Assembly: GCF_042652185.1 (NCBI RefSeq)
Contig: NZ_JBHSIX010000007.1
DNA length: 64,000 nucleotides
Direction: 5' to 3' (one strand)
Origin: Actinacidiphila fildesensis
Lineage (GTDB): Bacteria > Actinomycetota > Actinomycetes > Streptomycetales > Streptomycetaceae
In this document: piece by piece, positions 1 to 12,185 of the stretch
How positions within the stretch are numbered: the first letter of the stretch is position 1
How the letters are laid out: the number at the start of each line of letters is the position of its first letter
Made by a program: the position numbers and the translations under genes
The notes under the pieces: generated by a model
What the model was told of the DNA's origin: nothing
Databases searched by the model: none
Seen by the model: the letters and a program-made list of their open reading frames with translations, nothing else

Positions 1-34
1 CCTGCCCCGGCCGGGTGACAGGAAACCGCCGTAC

Positions 35-66
35 GGGCCCGCCCGGAGGGTGTTCCGGGCGGGCCC
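35..66 (-). terminator. Hairpin terminator downstream of treS
   Basis: A perfect 13-bp inverted repeat (35-47 and 54-66, GC-only except one pair) with a 6-nt loop lies just past the treS stop codon. No clear T-run follows, which is common for Streptomyces terminators. It suggests that transcription of glgE-treS ends here, before whatever lies left of the window. Confidence 0.75.
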
Positions 67-118
67 GCCGGTCGGGGGCCGGCGGCCTGGGGGTAACTCC
101 CAGCGGTAGCTGGGGGAG

Positions 119-3801
<3,683 letters not shown>

Positions 3802-4153
3802 TGCCTCACCTGGGAGCGCTGGGGAGTGGACAGGAGGGGGATGCTCCGGAGGCTGCTTGCGCCGGCGGGCGGCTTCCTTGCGTGCTCCCGCTCTTTGTAT
3901 CTGCTCCTGTGGACGTGTTCTCGCGTGCATGGCCGCTCCTGTCCGCGTTCACTCGGTTGGAGGGTCGGGCGAATGGCGGAGTCATGAGGGGGATGAAGTG
4001 ACTCCGCATTGCCGGGAGCCTTCCCATTGGATGGCAGTCAAAAGCTCCCGGGAAGGGGTACCGGTGCGTACTTTGCGGGGAGTTGGAGAAGCCGTCCGGC
4101 CCCGCAGGACGGGAGGGGCCGGACGGCTGGTCGGTGAATATGCCGGAGGACGG
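3802..4153. other. Intergenic region upstream of glgE
   Basis: These 352 bases should hold the leftward glgE-treS promoter and, at the right end, the terminator of the neighbouring NmrA-like gene. A loose inverted repeat (CGGGAGC near 4013 and GCTCCCG near 4045, about 24 nt apart) is present. I see no confident -10/-35 pair and no convincing small gene. Confidence 0.4.
4091..4127 (-). terminator. Hairpin terminator of the NmrA-like gene
   Basis: A perfect 13-bp stem (4091-4103 and 4115-4127) with an 11-nt loop lies about 26 nt past the stop codon of the leftward NmrA-like gene. It would also separate the cassette from glgE. Confidence 0.7.
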
Positions 4154-5071
4154 TCAGAGCGGGCGGCTGGACCAGGTCTGCCAGGGCTGCGCGGCCACCC
4201 AGCCGGCGATGGAGGTGAGCTTGATCCCCAGCCCCTGCTCGGCCTCCCGCGGGTCGCCGTCCATCAACCGCTCGTCCGTGCCCTCCGCCATGTAGTGGTA
4301 GATCCCGGCGACGCCGGCGGCCGCGTTCGGGCCGATGGCCTTGGCCAGCGCGGCCTCGAAGGCGGCGGGCGGCAGGGCCTGGTACGCGACGGGCCGGCCG
4401 AGGCCCTCGGCGAACGCGGCGGCGAGTTCGTTCCCGTCGACGGCCTGTCCGCCGCCGATGTCCAGGACCCGGCCGTCGAGGCCGTCGTTGAAGAGCGCGG
4501 CGGCCACCGCGACCGCCAGGTCGTCGTGCGAGATCCAGGCGATCCGCCGGTCGGCCGGCAGCGGGTACGCGAGCACGCCCTCGTCGACCAGGGCCGGCCC
4601 GTTCCAGGGACTGAACAGGTTGTCGAGGTACACCGGTGGCCGCAGCACGACCAGCGGCACACCGCAGTCCGCCAGCACCGCCTCGGCGATCCGGCGGGTC
4701 TCGAACGCGGCCACTCCGGCGGTGTCCGAGGGCACGCGGGTGTTCGCGTTGTACACGATCCGGGTCACCCCGGATTCGAGCGCGGCCTCCGCGATGTGCA
4801 TCGCATACGTCTCAATACGTAGGGGGTCGTACTCCAACGGCATGGTCACTACTGCGTGTGTGGCGCCCTTGAACGCCCACATCACGTCGTCCCGGCTACC
4901 GAGGTCACCGGCCACGAACGAGACCCCCGCGATGTCCGGGCGCGCTACGGCCGGCCGCCGCGTCAGGCTGCGGACCCGGTGCCCGCGTCCGGCGAGCAGC
5001 CGGGCCACGGCGCCCCCCTGGAAGCCGGTCGCTCCCACGACCAAGCAACGCTGGTGAATCTCCTCCGACAT
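4154..5071 (-). CDS. NmrA-like NAD(P)-binding Rossmann protein
   Basis: This 305-aa protein has an atypical short-chain dehydrogenase/NmrA fold. The nucleotide-binding motif GATGFQGG lies at about residues 13-20, followed by an Arg-rich segment (SLTRRP) that suggests NADP(H). The later RPPVYLDN and WISHDDLA segments are typical of NmrA/HSCARG proteins. There is no clear YxxxK catalytic pair, so it may be a redox sensor or a reductase. It is transcribed away from the adjacent AraC regulator across a 111-bp spacer. That arrangement suggests control by the regulator and membership of the accessory cassette to the right. The substrate cannot be told from sequence. Confidence 0.8.
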   Translation of the reverse strand: MSEEIHQRCLVVGATGFQGGAVARLLAGRGHRVRSLTRRPAVARPDIAGVSFVAGDLGSRDDVMWAFKGATHAVVTMPLEYDPLRIETYAMHIAEAALESGVTRIVYNANTRVPSDTAGVAAFETRRIAEAVLADCGVPLVVLRPPVYLDNLFSPWNGPALVDEGVLAYPLPADRRIAWISHDDLAVAVAAALFNDGLDGRVLDIGGGQAVDGNELAAAFAEGLGRPVAYQALPPAAFEAALAKAIGPNAAAGVAGIYHYMAEGTDERLMDGDPREAEQGLGIKLTSIAGWVAAQPWQTWSSRPL

Positions 5072-5182
5072 CGGTGTGTCGCCCTTCGCTAGAATGAATC
5101 AGCGATTCCGCCTCACCTCAGGCTGGTCGGGGCGCACAGGGGCGGCAATAAGCAAACCGGGACGGGGATTAAGGGTTCGTCC
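5072..5182. promoter_or_regulatory. Divergent promoter region with dyad GAATC-AGC-GATTC
   Basis: This 111-bp spacer separates the leftward NmrA-like gene and the rightward AraC regulator, so it must carry both promoters. A perfect dyad (GAATC at 5096-5100, GATTC at 5104-5108, 3-nt spacer) lies about 25 nt from the NmrA-like start. It is a candidate operator, assigned only from symmetry and position. Confidence 0.4.
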
Positions 5183-6148
5183 ATGGAATCTGGCGGGAAC
5201 GACCTCCTCAGCGAACTGCTCAGGCCACTGCGCCTGACCGGCGTGTTCGACAGCCTCTGGACGGTGCGGGCGCCCTGGGCGATCGAGGGGGACTCCGAGC
5301 AGAGCTGCGCGATCCTGCACTACATGGTCGAGGGCGACTGCTGGATCAGCGCGGGCGACTGCCCGCCGATCCAGCTCCACCAGGGGGACTTGGCGGTCTT
5401 CCCCACCGGGACCGCGCACCGCCTCTCCGATCTGCCCGGCCGGCAGGGCGTCCCGCTCAGGGCGGTGCTCCCGGAGCGCGAACCCGGCACGTCAGGAGTG
5501 CTCGTCGTGGAGGGCACCGGCGAGCGGAGCCGCATCCTGTGCGCCGGACTGCACTACGACGCGACGGCCGCGACCTCGCTGTACCGGGCGCTGCCGTGGT
5601 CGCTGGTGCTGGACCGGACGCAGGTCGACAAGGAACCGCTGCTGCGCGACACCCTCGCCTCGCTCGCCGCCGCCGAGCGGCGCGGCGAGCCGGGATCGCA
5701 ACTCGTCACCCTGCGGGCGTTCGAGATGGCCTTCGTGCTGGCGCTGCGCCCGCTGCTGCGCGAGCTCTCCGACAACCCGGCCGTGCTGCCCGCGCTGCGT
5801 CACCCGGGCATCAGCAGGGCGCTCATCATCGTCTCCACCCGCTTCTCGGAACCGTGGACGATCGAGGCGCTGGCCCGCGAGGTCGGCATGTCACGGTCGG
5901 CCTTCACCGCCACCTTCCGGGAGCTGGTGGGCGAGGCGCCGGCCCGGCATCTGACCGGGCGTCGGATGCAGGAGGCCGCCCGGCTGCTCACCGAGACGGC
6001 GGTTCCGCAGGCGGCCGTGCCGCCCCGCGTCGGCTACCAGAGCGCGGTCGGGTTCCATCTGGCGTTCCGCAAGTGGTTCGGGACAACGCCTGGTGAATAC
6101 CGCGGCAACTGGCCGGTTCATAAACGGGACCGGCAGGACGTTCATTGA
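5183..6148 (+). CDS. AraC-family transcriptional regulator, cupin sensor type
   Basis: This 321-aa cytoplasmic regulator has an N-terminal cupin sensor (about residues 10-190; HYMVEGDCWIS and LHQGDLAVFPTGTAHRL are typical of the AraC cupin family). The C-terminal double helix-turn-helix spans about 210-310, with EALAREVGMSRSAFTATFRE followed by GYQSAVGFHLAFRKWFGTTPGEYR. Proteins of this build usually sense a small aromatic or related ligand and activate adjacent genes. It is followed in the same direction by the monooxygenase/exporter/PrnB-like genes and is the obvious candidate regulator of the cassette. The ATG start is preceded by a modest AAGGG site. Confidence 0.88.
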   Translation: MESGGNDLLSELLRPLRLTGVFDSLWTVRAPWAIEGDSEQSCAILHYMVEGDCWISAGDCPPIQLHQGDLAVFPTGTAHRLSDLPGRQGVPLRAVLPEREPGTSGVLVVEGTGERSRILCAGLHYDATAATSLYRALPWSLVLDRTQVDKEPLLRDTLASLAAAERRGEPGSQLVTLRAFEMAFVLALRPLLRELSDNPAVLPALRHPGISRALIIVSTRFSEPWTIEALAREVGMSRSAFTATFRELVGEAPARHLTGRRMQEAARLLTETAVPQAAVPPRVGYQSAVGFHLAFRKWFGTTPGEYRGNWPVHKRDRQDVH

Positions 6149-6209
6149 TTAGCACACGTGTATGAGGCAGTCTCTTCAACGGCGCGTCGAAGATCGTTGA
6201 GGAGACACG

Positions 6210-7667
6210 GTGACCAGGTCCGGCCAGGAGTACAAGGATTCGCTGCGAGACGGACGCGAGATATGGATCGACGGGGAGCGGGTCAAGGACATCACCCGCC
6301 ACCCGGCCTTCCGCAACACCGTCGACTCCATCGCGGGACTGTACGACCTCTCCCACGACTCCGCGCACTCCGCCGTACTCACTGAAGGCGGCGTCCACCG
6401 GGCCTTCCTGATACCCCGTTCGTACGAGGACCTGGTCGCCCGCCGAAAGGCGCACAAGGTGTGGGCAGAGGCGAGTTTCGGCTATCTCGGCCGCACTCCC
6501 GACTACATGGCGGCCGGGATCGCGGGCTTCGCGGCGGCGCCGGGGCTGTTCACCACGGACACCTTCGACGGCGCTCCGAACGTCGCGGCATACCACCGGC
6601 GGATGTCGGAGGGCGATCTCTATCCGACGTTCACCATCACCAATCCGCAGATCGACCGGACGAAGTCCGCGGCCGAGCAGGAGCGCGACGACCTCGTCGT
6701 CCGGGTGGTGGCGGAGCGCGACGGCGGCATCGTCGTCCGCGGCGCCAAGATGATCGGCACCGCGGCGGTCTTCGGCAACGAGGTCCTCGTCGGCACCATC
6801 GAGCCGCTGGCCCCGCAGGACGTCGAGCACGCGCTGTGCTTCTCGATACCGGTCGACACCCCCGGCCTGAAGTTCATCTCCCGCACCTCGTACGAGGCCC
6901 AGGCCCGCAGCGTCTTCGACAACCCGCTCTCCTCGCGCTTCGACGAGAACGATGCCCTGCTGGTCTGCGAGGACGTCTTCGTCCCGTGGGAGAACGTGCT
7001 CGCGTACCGCAACGTCGACGTCTGCTTCGGGCAGTGGTGGCAGACCCCCGCGTACGTGAACTTCGTCCACCAGGCCGCCACCCGCTTCTGGACCAAGCTG
7101 GAGTTCCTCACCGGCGTCGCGATCCTGCTCGCCAAGGCCAACAACACCTACCAGCTGCCGCCGGTGCAGACCCAGATCGGCCGGCTGATGGGCTGGGTGG
7201 CGCAGGCCAGGTCGATGGTGCTGGCCGCCGAGGCCGGGTACGAGCAGGTCGACGGCGGACGCGGCGGCGTGATGCCCGACAAGGAGATCTCCTACGCCCA
7301 CCGGATCATGGCCGGTGACCTCTACCCCAGGGCGATCAGCGAGATCAAGCTGCTGGCCGGTGGCGGTGTCATCCAGCTCCCCGCCTCCGCGCAGGACCTG
7401 CTGCACCCGGAGATCGGCCCCGTCATCGCGAAGTACATCCGCTCGCCGGGACACCCGGCGCAGGACCGCGTCAAGCTGCTCAAGCTCGCCTGGGACGCGC
7501 TCGGCACGGAGTTCGCCGGACGGCACGAGCAGTACGAGCGCTTCTACCACGGCGCCCCGCACGTCTATCTGCTGCAGCAGGCGTGGGAGGGCGACACCGG
7601 TGCCTGCGAGAGCCTGGCCCGGACCTGCCTCGACGGGTACGAACTGCAGCCGCTGCCCCGGGCCTGA
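6210..7667 (+). CDS. HpaB/4-hydroxyphenylacetate 3-monooxygenase-family flavin oxygenase
   Basis: This 485-aa protein belongs to the HpaB family, the oxygenase half of two-component flavin monooxygenases that use free FADH2. The typical N-terminus (GREIWIDGERV then ITRHPAFRNT), the central NPQIDRTK and VVRGAKMIGTAA stretches and the C-terminal AGDLYPRAISEIKLLAGGG support this. Family members hydroxylate phenols, or in natural-product pathways tyrosine- and tryptophan-like aromatics. A flavin reductase (HpaC) is normally needed, and none is encoded nearby, so it must come from elsewhere. The GTG start has GAGGAG 5-6 nt upstream. It heads a tightly spaced run of four genes (HpaB-like, exporter, PrnB-like, PhzS-like). 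The substrate is unknown. Confidence 0.88.
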   Translation: MTRSGQEYKDSLRDGREIWIDGERVKDITRHPAFRNTVDSIAGLYDLSHDSAHSAVLTEGGVHRAFLIPRSYEDLVARRKAHKVWAEASFGYLGRTPDYMAAGIAGFAAAPGLFTTDTFDGAPNVAAYHRRMSEGDLYPTFTITNPQIDRTKSAAEQERDDLVVRVVAERDGGIVVRGAKMIGTAAVFGNEVLVGTIEPLAPQDVEHALCFSIPVDTPGLKFISRTSYEAQARSVFDNPLSSRFDENDALLVCEDVFVPWENVLAYRNVDVCFGQWWQTPAYVNFVHQAATRFWTKLEFLTGVAILLAKANNTYQLPPVQTQIGRLMGWVAQARSMVLAAEAGYEQVDGGRGGVMPDKEISYAHRIMAGDLYPRAISEIKLLAGGGVIQLPASAQDLLHPEIGPVIAKYIRSPGHPAQDRVKLLKLAWDALGTEFAGRHEQYERFYHGAPHVYLLQQAWEGDTGACESLARTCLDGYELQPLPRA

Positions 7668-7671
7668 GGCG

Positions 7672-9114
7672 ATGGTGCATCGACGCGGCCTCGCGCTCGC
7701 CCTGCTGGCCTCGACCCAGCTCCTGCTGATCCTCGACACCGCGATCATCAACGTGGCGCTGCCCTCCATCGGCGCCGACCTCGGCACCGACGCCGCCGGC
7801 CTGTCCTGGGTCGCCAACGCGTACCTGATCACCTTCGGCGGCTTCCTGCTGCTGGCCGGCCGGGTCGCCGACCTCGTCGGCCACCGCCGGCTCTTCACGG
7901 CCGGACTGGCGCTGCTGTCCGCCGCCTCACTCGGCGGCGCCTTCGCCGGCGACAGCCGGCTGCTCGTCGCCGCCCGCGCCCTGCAAGGGGTCGGGGCGGC
8001 CTGCGCGGCCGCCGCGGCCTTCGCGCTGGTCCTGCTGCTCTTCGCCGAGGGACCCGAACGGCACCGCGCCCTGGGCGTGTTCGCGGCGCTCGGGGGGCTG
8101 GGCGGCGCGCTGGGCACGGTGCTGGGCGGCGTCCTCACCTCCGGCCTCGGCTGGCGCTCCACGTTCGTCCTGAACGTTCTGGTGGGTGCGGCGCTCATCG
8201 CCCTGACACCGGCCGCGCTGGCCCCCGTCCTGGCCCGCCGTGAGCGGACCGCGGCGGCGCCCGGCGCCCTCCGGGACTTCGACCTCGGCGGCGCCCTCAC
8301 CGCCACCGGCGGCCTCAGCCTGATCGCGTACGCGCTGGTCGACGCGGGTAGCGCGGGCTGGACCGACAGCGGCACCCTCCTCGCCGGAGCGGCCGGACTG
8401 GCCCTGCTGACGGCGTTCGCGGTCGTCGAGACCCGCGCCGCCCGTCCGCTGGTTCCGCCCGGTGTGCTCGGCCGGCCGGCGCTGCGGCTGGCCAACATCC
8501 TCAGCGCGCTGGCACAGATGGCGCTGTTCCCGATGTTCTTCCTCGTGAGCCTGTATCTGCAGAACGTCCTGGACTACGCACCGGTCACCGGCGGACTCGG
8601 ACTGCTGCCGCTGTCGATCGTCGTCGTGCTGACCGCGCCGCAGACCGGACGGCTGGTCTCCCGCTTCGGACTGCGCCCGGTGATGACCTCCGGCTTCGCG
8701 CTGGTGGCCGCCGCCATGGTGTGGCTCGCGCTGTCGCTGTCGCCGGACGGATCCTTCGCCACGACGGTCCTCGCCCCCAGCCTGCTGATCGGGATCGGGC
8801 TGCCGCTGGTCATGGTGACCACCAACGTCGCCGCGACCGCGCAGGCCGGACCCGGCGAGACCGGACTGGTGTCCGGACTGATCAACACCAGCCAGCAGTT
8901 CGGCTCCGTCCTCGGCCTCGCGGTACTCGTCGCGGTGGCCGCGGCGCACACCCGGACCGCGGGACCCGGAGCGGCCGCCGAAGCCGCCGGCTTCCGCACC
9001 GCGCTGCTCGCCGGCGCCGCCTTCGCCGCGGCCGCCACCCTCCTGACGCTGCTGCTGCGCAGCCCGTCGCGGGAGAAGGCCGACCCCACACCCAGCACAC
9101 ACACATCCCTGTGA
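7672..9114 (+). CDS. MFS drug/metabolite exporter, DHA2 (EmrB/QacA) family
   Basis: This 480-aa integral membrane protein has about 14 hydrophobic segments. Motif C-like and DHA2 hallmarks are visible: LILDTAIINVALPSIGADLG in helix 1 and GRVADLVGHRRLF between helices 2 and 3. Family members export drugs or secondary metabolites by proton antiport. The ATG start at 7672 lies 4 nt after the monooxygenase stop, so translation is probably coupled; the longer open frame upstream is not real. Its place between two oxygenases suggests that it exports the product of this cassette or protects against it. Confidence 0.88.
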   Translation: MVHRRGLALALLASTQLLLILDTAIINVALPSIGADLGTDAAGLSWVANAYLITFGGFLLLAGRVADLVGHRRLFTAGLALLSAASLGGAFAGDSRLLVAARALQGVGAACAAAAAFALVLLLFAEGPERHRALGVFAALGGLGGALGTVLGGVLTSGLGWRSTFVLNVLVGAALIALTPAALAPVLARRERTAAAPGALRDFDLGGALTATGGLSLIAYALVDAGSAGWTDSGTLLAGAAGLALLTAFAVVETRAARPLVPPGVLGRPALRLANILSALAQMALFPMFFLVSLYLQNVLDYAPVTGGLGLLPLSIVVVLTAPQTGRLVSRFGLRPVMTSGFALVAAAMVWLALSLSPDGSFATTVLAPSLLIGIGLPLVMVTTNVAATAQAGPGETGLVSGLINTSQQFGSVLGLAVLVAVAAAHTRTAGPGAAAEAAGFRTALLAGAAFAAAATLLTLLLRSPSREKADPTPSTHTSL

Positions 9115-9122
9115 CCCTCGGA

Positions 9123-10232
9123 ATGACGGTGCCCCACATGTCTGTGCTCCACGTGCTCCAAGGGCAAGAGCCCTATTACCGGATCGAGGAGATACGCGGT
9201 GTCGACCCGCTGGGAGCGGACGAGGCCTGCGAGAAGCTCCGCGTCATGAACGCGGACGGCGATGTGTCCGGCATGGTCACCGCGCTGCGCGAACTCCTTC
9301 CGGCCACCGACGTCCTGGACGACTTCTCCACCGTCGAGAACCTCGCGGCGATGCGGGACCTGGGCATCTTCCTCGGCTCCGTCAAGCGGCACGGCACCGA
9401 GCCGCTCGACGCCGTACCGGAGGCGCTGCCGGTGCTGCGCGCGCTGGGCCGCCGTACCGGCATGGTGCCGCGGGACACCGTCCACCACTACACGGCCTGG
9501 AACCCGGTCGGCGCCCGCCAGCGCATGTACACCGGGGACCCCATGGAGGCCTGCCTCCAGGACGCCGTCCGGATGGTCTTCCCCAGCCTGTGCGCCTCGC
9601 TGGACGCCTGCTCGGAACTGGCCACCCTCGAACCCCACGACAGCCGCTTCTCGTCCTGCCTCGACCGGCTCGCCGGACTCGTCCAGGCCATGGTCGACTC
9701 GATCGACTTCACCATCGCCAACGTCTCACCGGTGTTCTTCGCCCGGGTCCTGCGCCCCTACTTCGAGGAGATCACCCTCGACGGCCGCGAATACCTCGGC
9801 CCGGCGGCGGCCCAGGTCCCGCTCTGGCTGGTCGATCTGACCCTCTGGCAGTCCGACCGCAGCACCGGGCGGTACGAGTCCTTCCTCACCGAGTCGGTGC
9901 CCTACAGCCTCCCGGCCTGGCGTACCTTCCACGCGCGGTACCAGGGCAGCCCCTCCGCGGTGGGCAAGCTCTCCTTCGCGATCAGCTGGGAGGAGGCGGA
10001 CCGGCTGCCGCCCACCCTGCGGGCGAGCGCCGTCGCGCTGGCGCGGGTGCTGCGCATCCTGAAGACCTTCCGGGCCCGGCACATCCGTATCGCCCGTGAG
10101 GCGTACAGCGACGAGGTGCGGCTGTACGACTACGGGAGCGGCGGCGCACCGGTCGAACTGCTGCGCTCCGTACTCGACCTGACCCGCGAGAACGAGACGC
10201 TGGTCCGGCGCTCCACCGAAGGGGAACGATGA
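9123..10232 (+). CDS. PrnB-like (DUF1864) monodechloroaminopyrrolnitrin synthase homologue
   Basis: This 369-aa protein resembles PrnB, the heme enzyme that rearranges the indole ring of 7-chlorotryptophan to a phenylpyrrole in pyrrolnitrin synthesis (structurally in the IDO/TDO superfamily). Shared blocks recognised from memory include AAMRDLGIFLGSVKRHGTEP, the WNP plus YTG segment near residues 125-140, REYLGPAAAQVPL, and a late FRARHIRIAREAY. His320 in the last block lines up with the region of the PrnB proximal heme ligand. No tryptophan halogenase (PrnA), PrnC or PrnD is present, so the substrate is probably not that of pyrrolnitrin. The start could be ATG 9123, ATG 9138 or GTG 9111 (which would overlap the exporter stop). 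The stop overlaps the next gene by ATGA. Confidence 0.8.
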   Translation: MTVPHMSVLHVLQGQEPYYRIEEIRGVDPLGADEACEKLRVMNADGDVSGMVTALRELLPATDVLDDFSTVENLAAMRDLGIFLGSVKRHGTEPLDAVPEALPVLRALGRRTGMVPRDTVHHYTAWNPVGARQRMYTGDPMEACLQDAVRMVFPSLCASLDACSELATLEPHDSRFSSCLDRLAGLVQAMVDSIDFTIANVSPVFFARVLRPYFEEITLDGREYLGPAAAQVPLWLVDLTLWQSDRSTGRYESFLTESVPYSLPAWRTFHARYQGSPSAVGKLSFAISWEEADRLPPTLRASAVALARVLRILKTFRARHIRIAREAYSDEVRLYDYGSGGAPVELLRSVLDLTRENETLVRRSTEGER

Positions 10233-11530
10233 ACCGCATCGTCATCGCGGGAGGCGGCATCGCCGGCCTCACCGCGGCACTCAGCCTGCACGCCGTCGGC
10301 CGCACCGACGTGATGGTCGTCGAGGCCGCCCCGGAGATCCAGCCGGTCGGCGCGGGACTCAACATCATGCCCAACGCGGTCCGTGAACTGGCGGCCCTGG
10401 GGCTGTACGAGGAACTGGCCGCCGTGTCGGTACCCACCAGCGAGCTGCGCTACTACCACAGCAGCGGCAGCCTCGTCTGGCAGGAGCCGCGCGGCACCGG
10501 CGCCGGGTACCGCTGGCCGCAGCTGTCGATCCACCGCGGTCAGCTGCAGAACGTGCTGTCCCGCGCGGTCCGGGAACGGCTCGGCCGCGCGGCGGTCGTC
10601 TCCGGCGCCCGGGTGGACGACTTCACCGAGCTGCCCGGCGCCCAGCTGCGCGTCGCCATCAGGGACCGGGCCAGCGGCGCCACCACCGACATCGGCGCGG
10701 AGATCCTGATCGGCGCGGACGGCATCCGCTCGGCGGTCCGCTCCGCCATGTACCCCGGCGAGGGCGAACCGCCGTGGAACGGCATGCTGGTCTGGCGCGG
10801 GGTGTCCTGGATGCCGGCCGACCGCGTCGGCACCTTCATGTTCATCGCGGGGAACAACCGGCAGAAGGCCGTCGTGTACCCGATGACGATTCCGGCCGCG
10901 CCCGGCGAGAAGGTGCTCGTCAACTGGGCGCTGGCGATGCCGGCGGAGCAGGACGGCGCCCCGGACCGCAGCGACTGGAACCGCCCGGTGCCCACCGCCA
11001 AGTTCCGCCACCACTACGAGGGCTGGGTCTTCGACGGGGTCGATGTCGGCGAGGTCGTCGATGCCGCCGAGGCCGCCTTCGAGTACCCGATGGTGGACCG
11101 TGAGCCGCTGGTGCGCTGGACCTTCGGCGGGGCGACGCTGATCGGCGACGCCGCCCACGCGATGTACCCGATCGGCTCGAACGGCGCCACCCAGTCGATC
11201 ATCGACGGCCGCGCCCTGGCGCACGCGATGGCCGCCCACGAGGACCCCGCGCGGGCCCTGCTGGCCTACGAGGCGGAGCGCCGGCCGCCCATGACCGAAC
11301 TGCAGCGCTCCAACCGCCGGCTGGGCCCGGAGGTGGTCATCAACATGGCCCACGAACGGGCCCCCGACGGCTTCACGGACATCCACGACGTGATCCCGCG
11401 CACCGAACTGGAGACGATCGCCAGGAGCTACGCCGTGGCCGGCGCGTTCGACCCGGCCACGGTGAACCAGGGTTCCCCCTACGACGTCGGAGCTGTCCGC
11501 GCCGTCCAAGCCGTCCGGGCGGTGCGCTGA
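10229..11530 (+). CDS. PhzS-like FAD-dependent aromatic monooxygenase
   Basis: This 433-aa group A flavoprotein hydroxylase resembles PhzS (5-methylphenazine-1-carboxylate monooxygenase). It has an N-terminal Rossmann motif (GGGIAGLTAALSLHAVG), a PhzS-like run from ELRYYHSSGSLVWQEPRG to SIHRGQLQNVL, the central ILIGADGIRSAVR (DG motif) and the FAD-ribityl motif LIGDAAHAMYPIGSNGA. It should use NAD(P)H, FAD and O2 to hydroxylate or decarboxylatively hydroxylate an aromatic ring. Its ATG overlaps the PrnB-like stop (ATGA) with AAGGGG upstream, which implies coupled translation and a shared pathway. It is the last gene of the cassette. No phenazine core genes are present, so a phenazine substrate is not implied. 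Confidence 0.87.
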   Translation: MNRIVIAGGGIAGLTAALSLHAVGRTDVMVVEAAPEIQPVGAGLNIMPNAVRELAALGLYEELAAVSVPTSELRYYHSSGSLVWQEPRGTGAGYRWPQLSIHRGQLQNVLSRAVRERLGRAAVVSGARVDDFTELPGAQLRVAIRDRASGATTDIGAEILIGADGIRSAVRSAMYPGEGEPPWNGMLVWRGVSWMPADRVGTFMFIAGNNRQKAVVYPMTIPAAPGEKVLVNWALAMPAEQDGAPDRSDWNRPVPTAKFRHHYEGWVFDGVDVGEVVDAAEAAFEYPMVDREPLVRWTFGGATLIGDAAHAMYPIGSNGATQSIIDGRALAHAMAAHEDPARALLAYEAERRPPMTELQRSNRRLGPEVVINMAHERAPDGFTDIHDVIPRTELETIARSYAVAGAFDPATVNQGSPYDVGAVRAVQAVRAVR

Positions 11531-11555
11531 GCGGGTCGCGGGCGGGACGGGCGGC

Positions 11556-12185
11556 TCAGTCGAAGGAGAGCGAGCCCGTCCGCGTCCGCTTGAGCTCGAA
11601 GAAGTCCGGGTAGCCGGCCAGCGACCGGACGCCGTCGAAGACGCGGGCCGCCTCCTCGCCCCGGGGGATCGAGTTCAGCACCGGGCCGAAGAAGGCGACG
11701 CCGTCGACATGGATCGTCGGTGTGCCGACGTCGTCACCGACCGGGTCCATGCCCTCGTGGTGGCTCTTGCGCAGCGCTTCGTCGTACCGGGGATCGGTGG
11801 CCGCGGCGGCCACCTCGGCGGGCAGCCCCACCTCGGCCAGCGCCTCCTTGACGACGGTGTCGAAGTCCTCGCGGTTGCCGCCGTTGTGTATCCGGGTGCC
11901 CATGGCCGTGTACAGGTCCCGGAGCACACCCTCGCCGTGCTGCTCTGCGGCGGCGATCGCGACCCGCACCGGGCCGAGCGAGCGGTCCACCAGATCCCGG
12001 TACCACTCGGGCAGCTCGCGGCCCTCGTTCAGGACGAACAGGCTCATCACGCGGAAGCGCAGCTCGATGTCCCGCCGCTGCTCGACCTCGAGGATCCAGC
12101 GGGAGGTGATCCAGGCGAAAGGACAGGCGGGATCGAAGTAGAAGTCGACTTTCGCGGGCTGGACTTGGGAGGTAGGAGAGGTCAT
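11556..12185 (-). CDS. DsbA-family protein, Rv2466c (mycothiol-dependent reductase)-like, one-cysteine variant
   Basis: This 209-aa cytoplasmic thioredoxin-fold protein has a helical insertion and a cis-Pro loop (GTPTIHVDG). The closest remembered family is the mycothiol-dependent nitroreductase Rv2466c (DPxCPWCWxTSRW). Here the active site reads DPACPFAW: Cys21 is kept, but the second cysteine is Ala24. It therefore cannot form the usual intramolecular disulfide and more likely works by a monothiol, mycothiol-linked mechanism. It converges on the last gene of the cassette (25-bp gap) and diverges from glgP. It is probably a core gene next to glgP, not part of the cassette. Confidence 0.8.
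   Translation of the reverse strand: MTSPTSQVQPAKVDFYFDPACPFAWITSRWILEVEQRRDIELRFRVMSLFVLNEGRELPEWYRDLVDRSLGPVRVAIAAAEQHGEGVLRDLYTAMGTRIHNGGNREDFDTVVKEALAEVGLPAEVAAAATDPRYDEALRKSHHEGMDPVGDDVGTPTIHVDGVAFFGPVLNSIPRGEEAARVFDGVRSLAGYPDFFELKRTRTGSLSFD

Noticed and set aside
3802..3930. N-terminal extension of GlgE to position 3930
   Set aside because: The added 43 residues are Arg/Pro-rich with no family similarity; ATG 3801 has a clear ribosome binding site.
5988..8498. Long minus-strand open frame opposite the HpaB-like and exporter genes
   Set aside because: The sequence is compositionally biased and covers two good plus-strand genes with clear families; a shadow.
4154..11530. Pyrrolnitrin cluster
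   Set aside because: Only the PrnB-like gene is present; the tryptophan halogenase, PrnC halogenase and PrnD oxygenase are missing.
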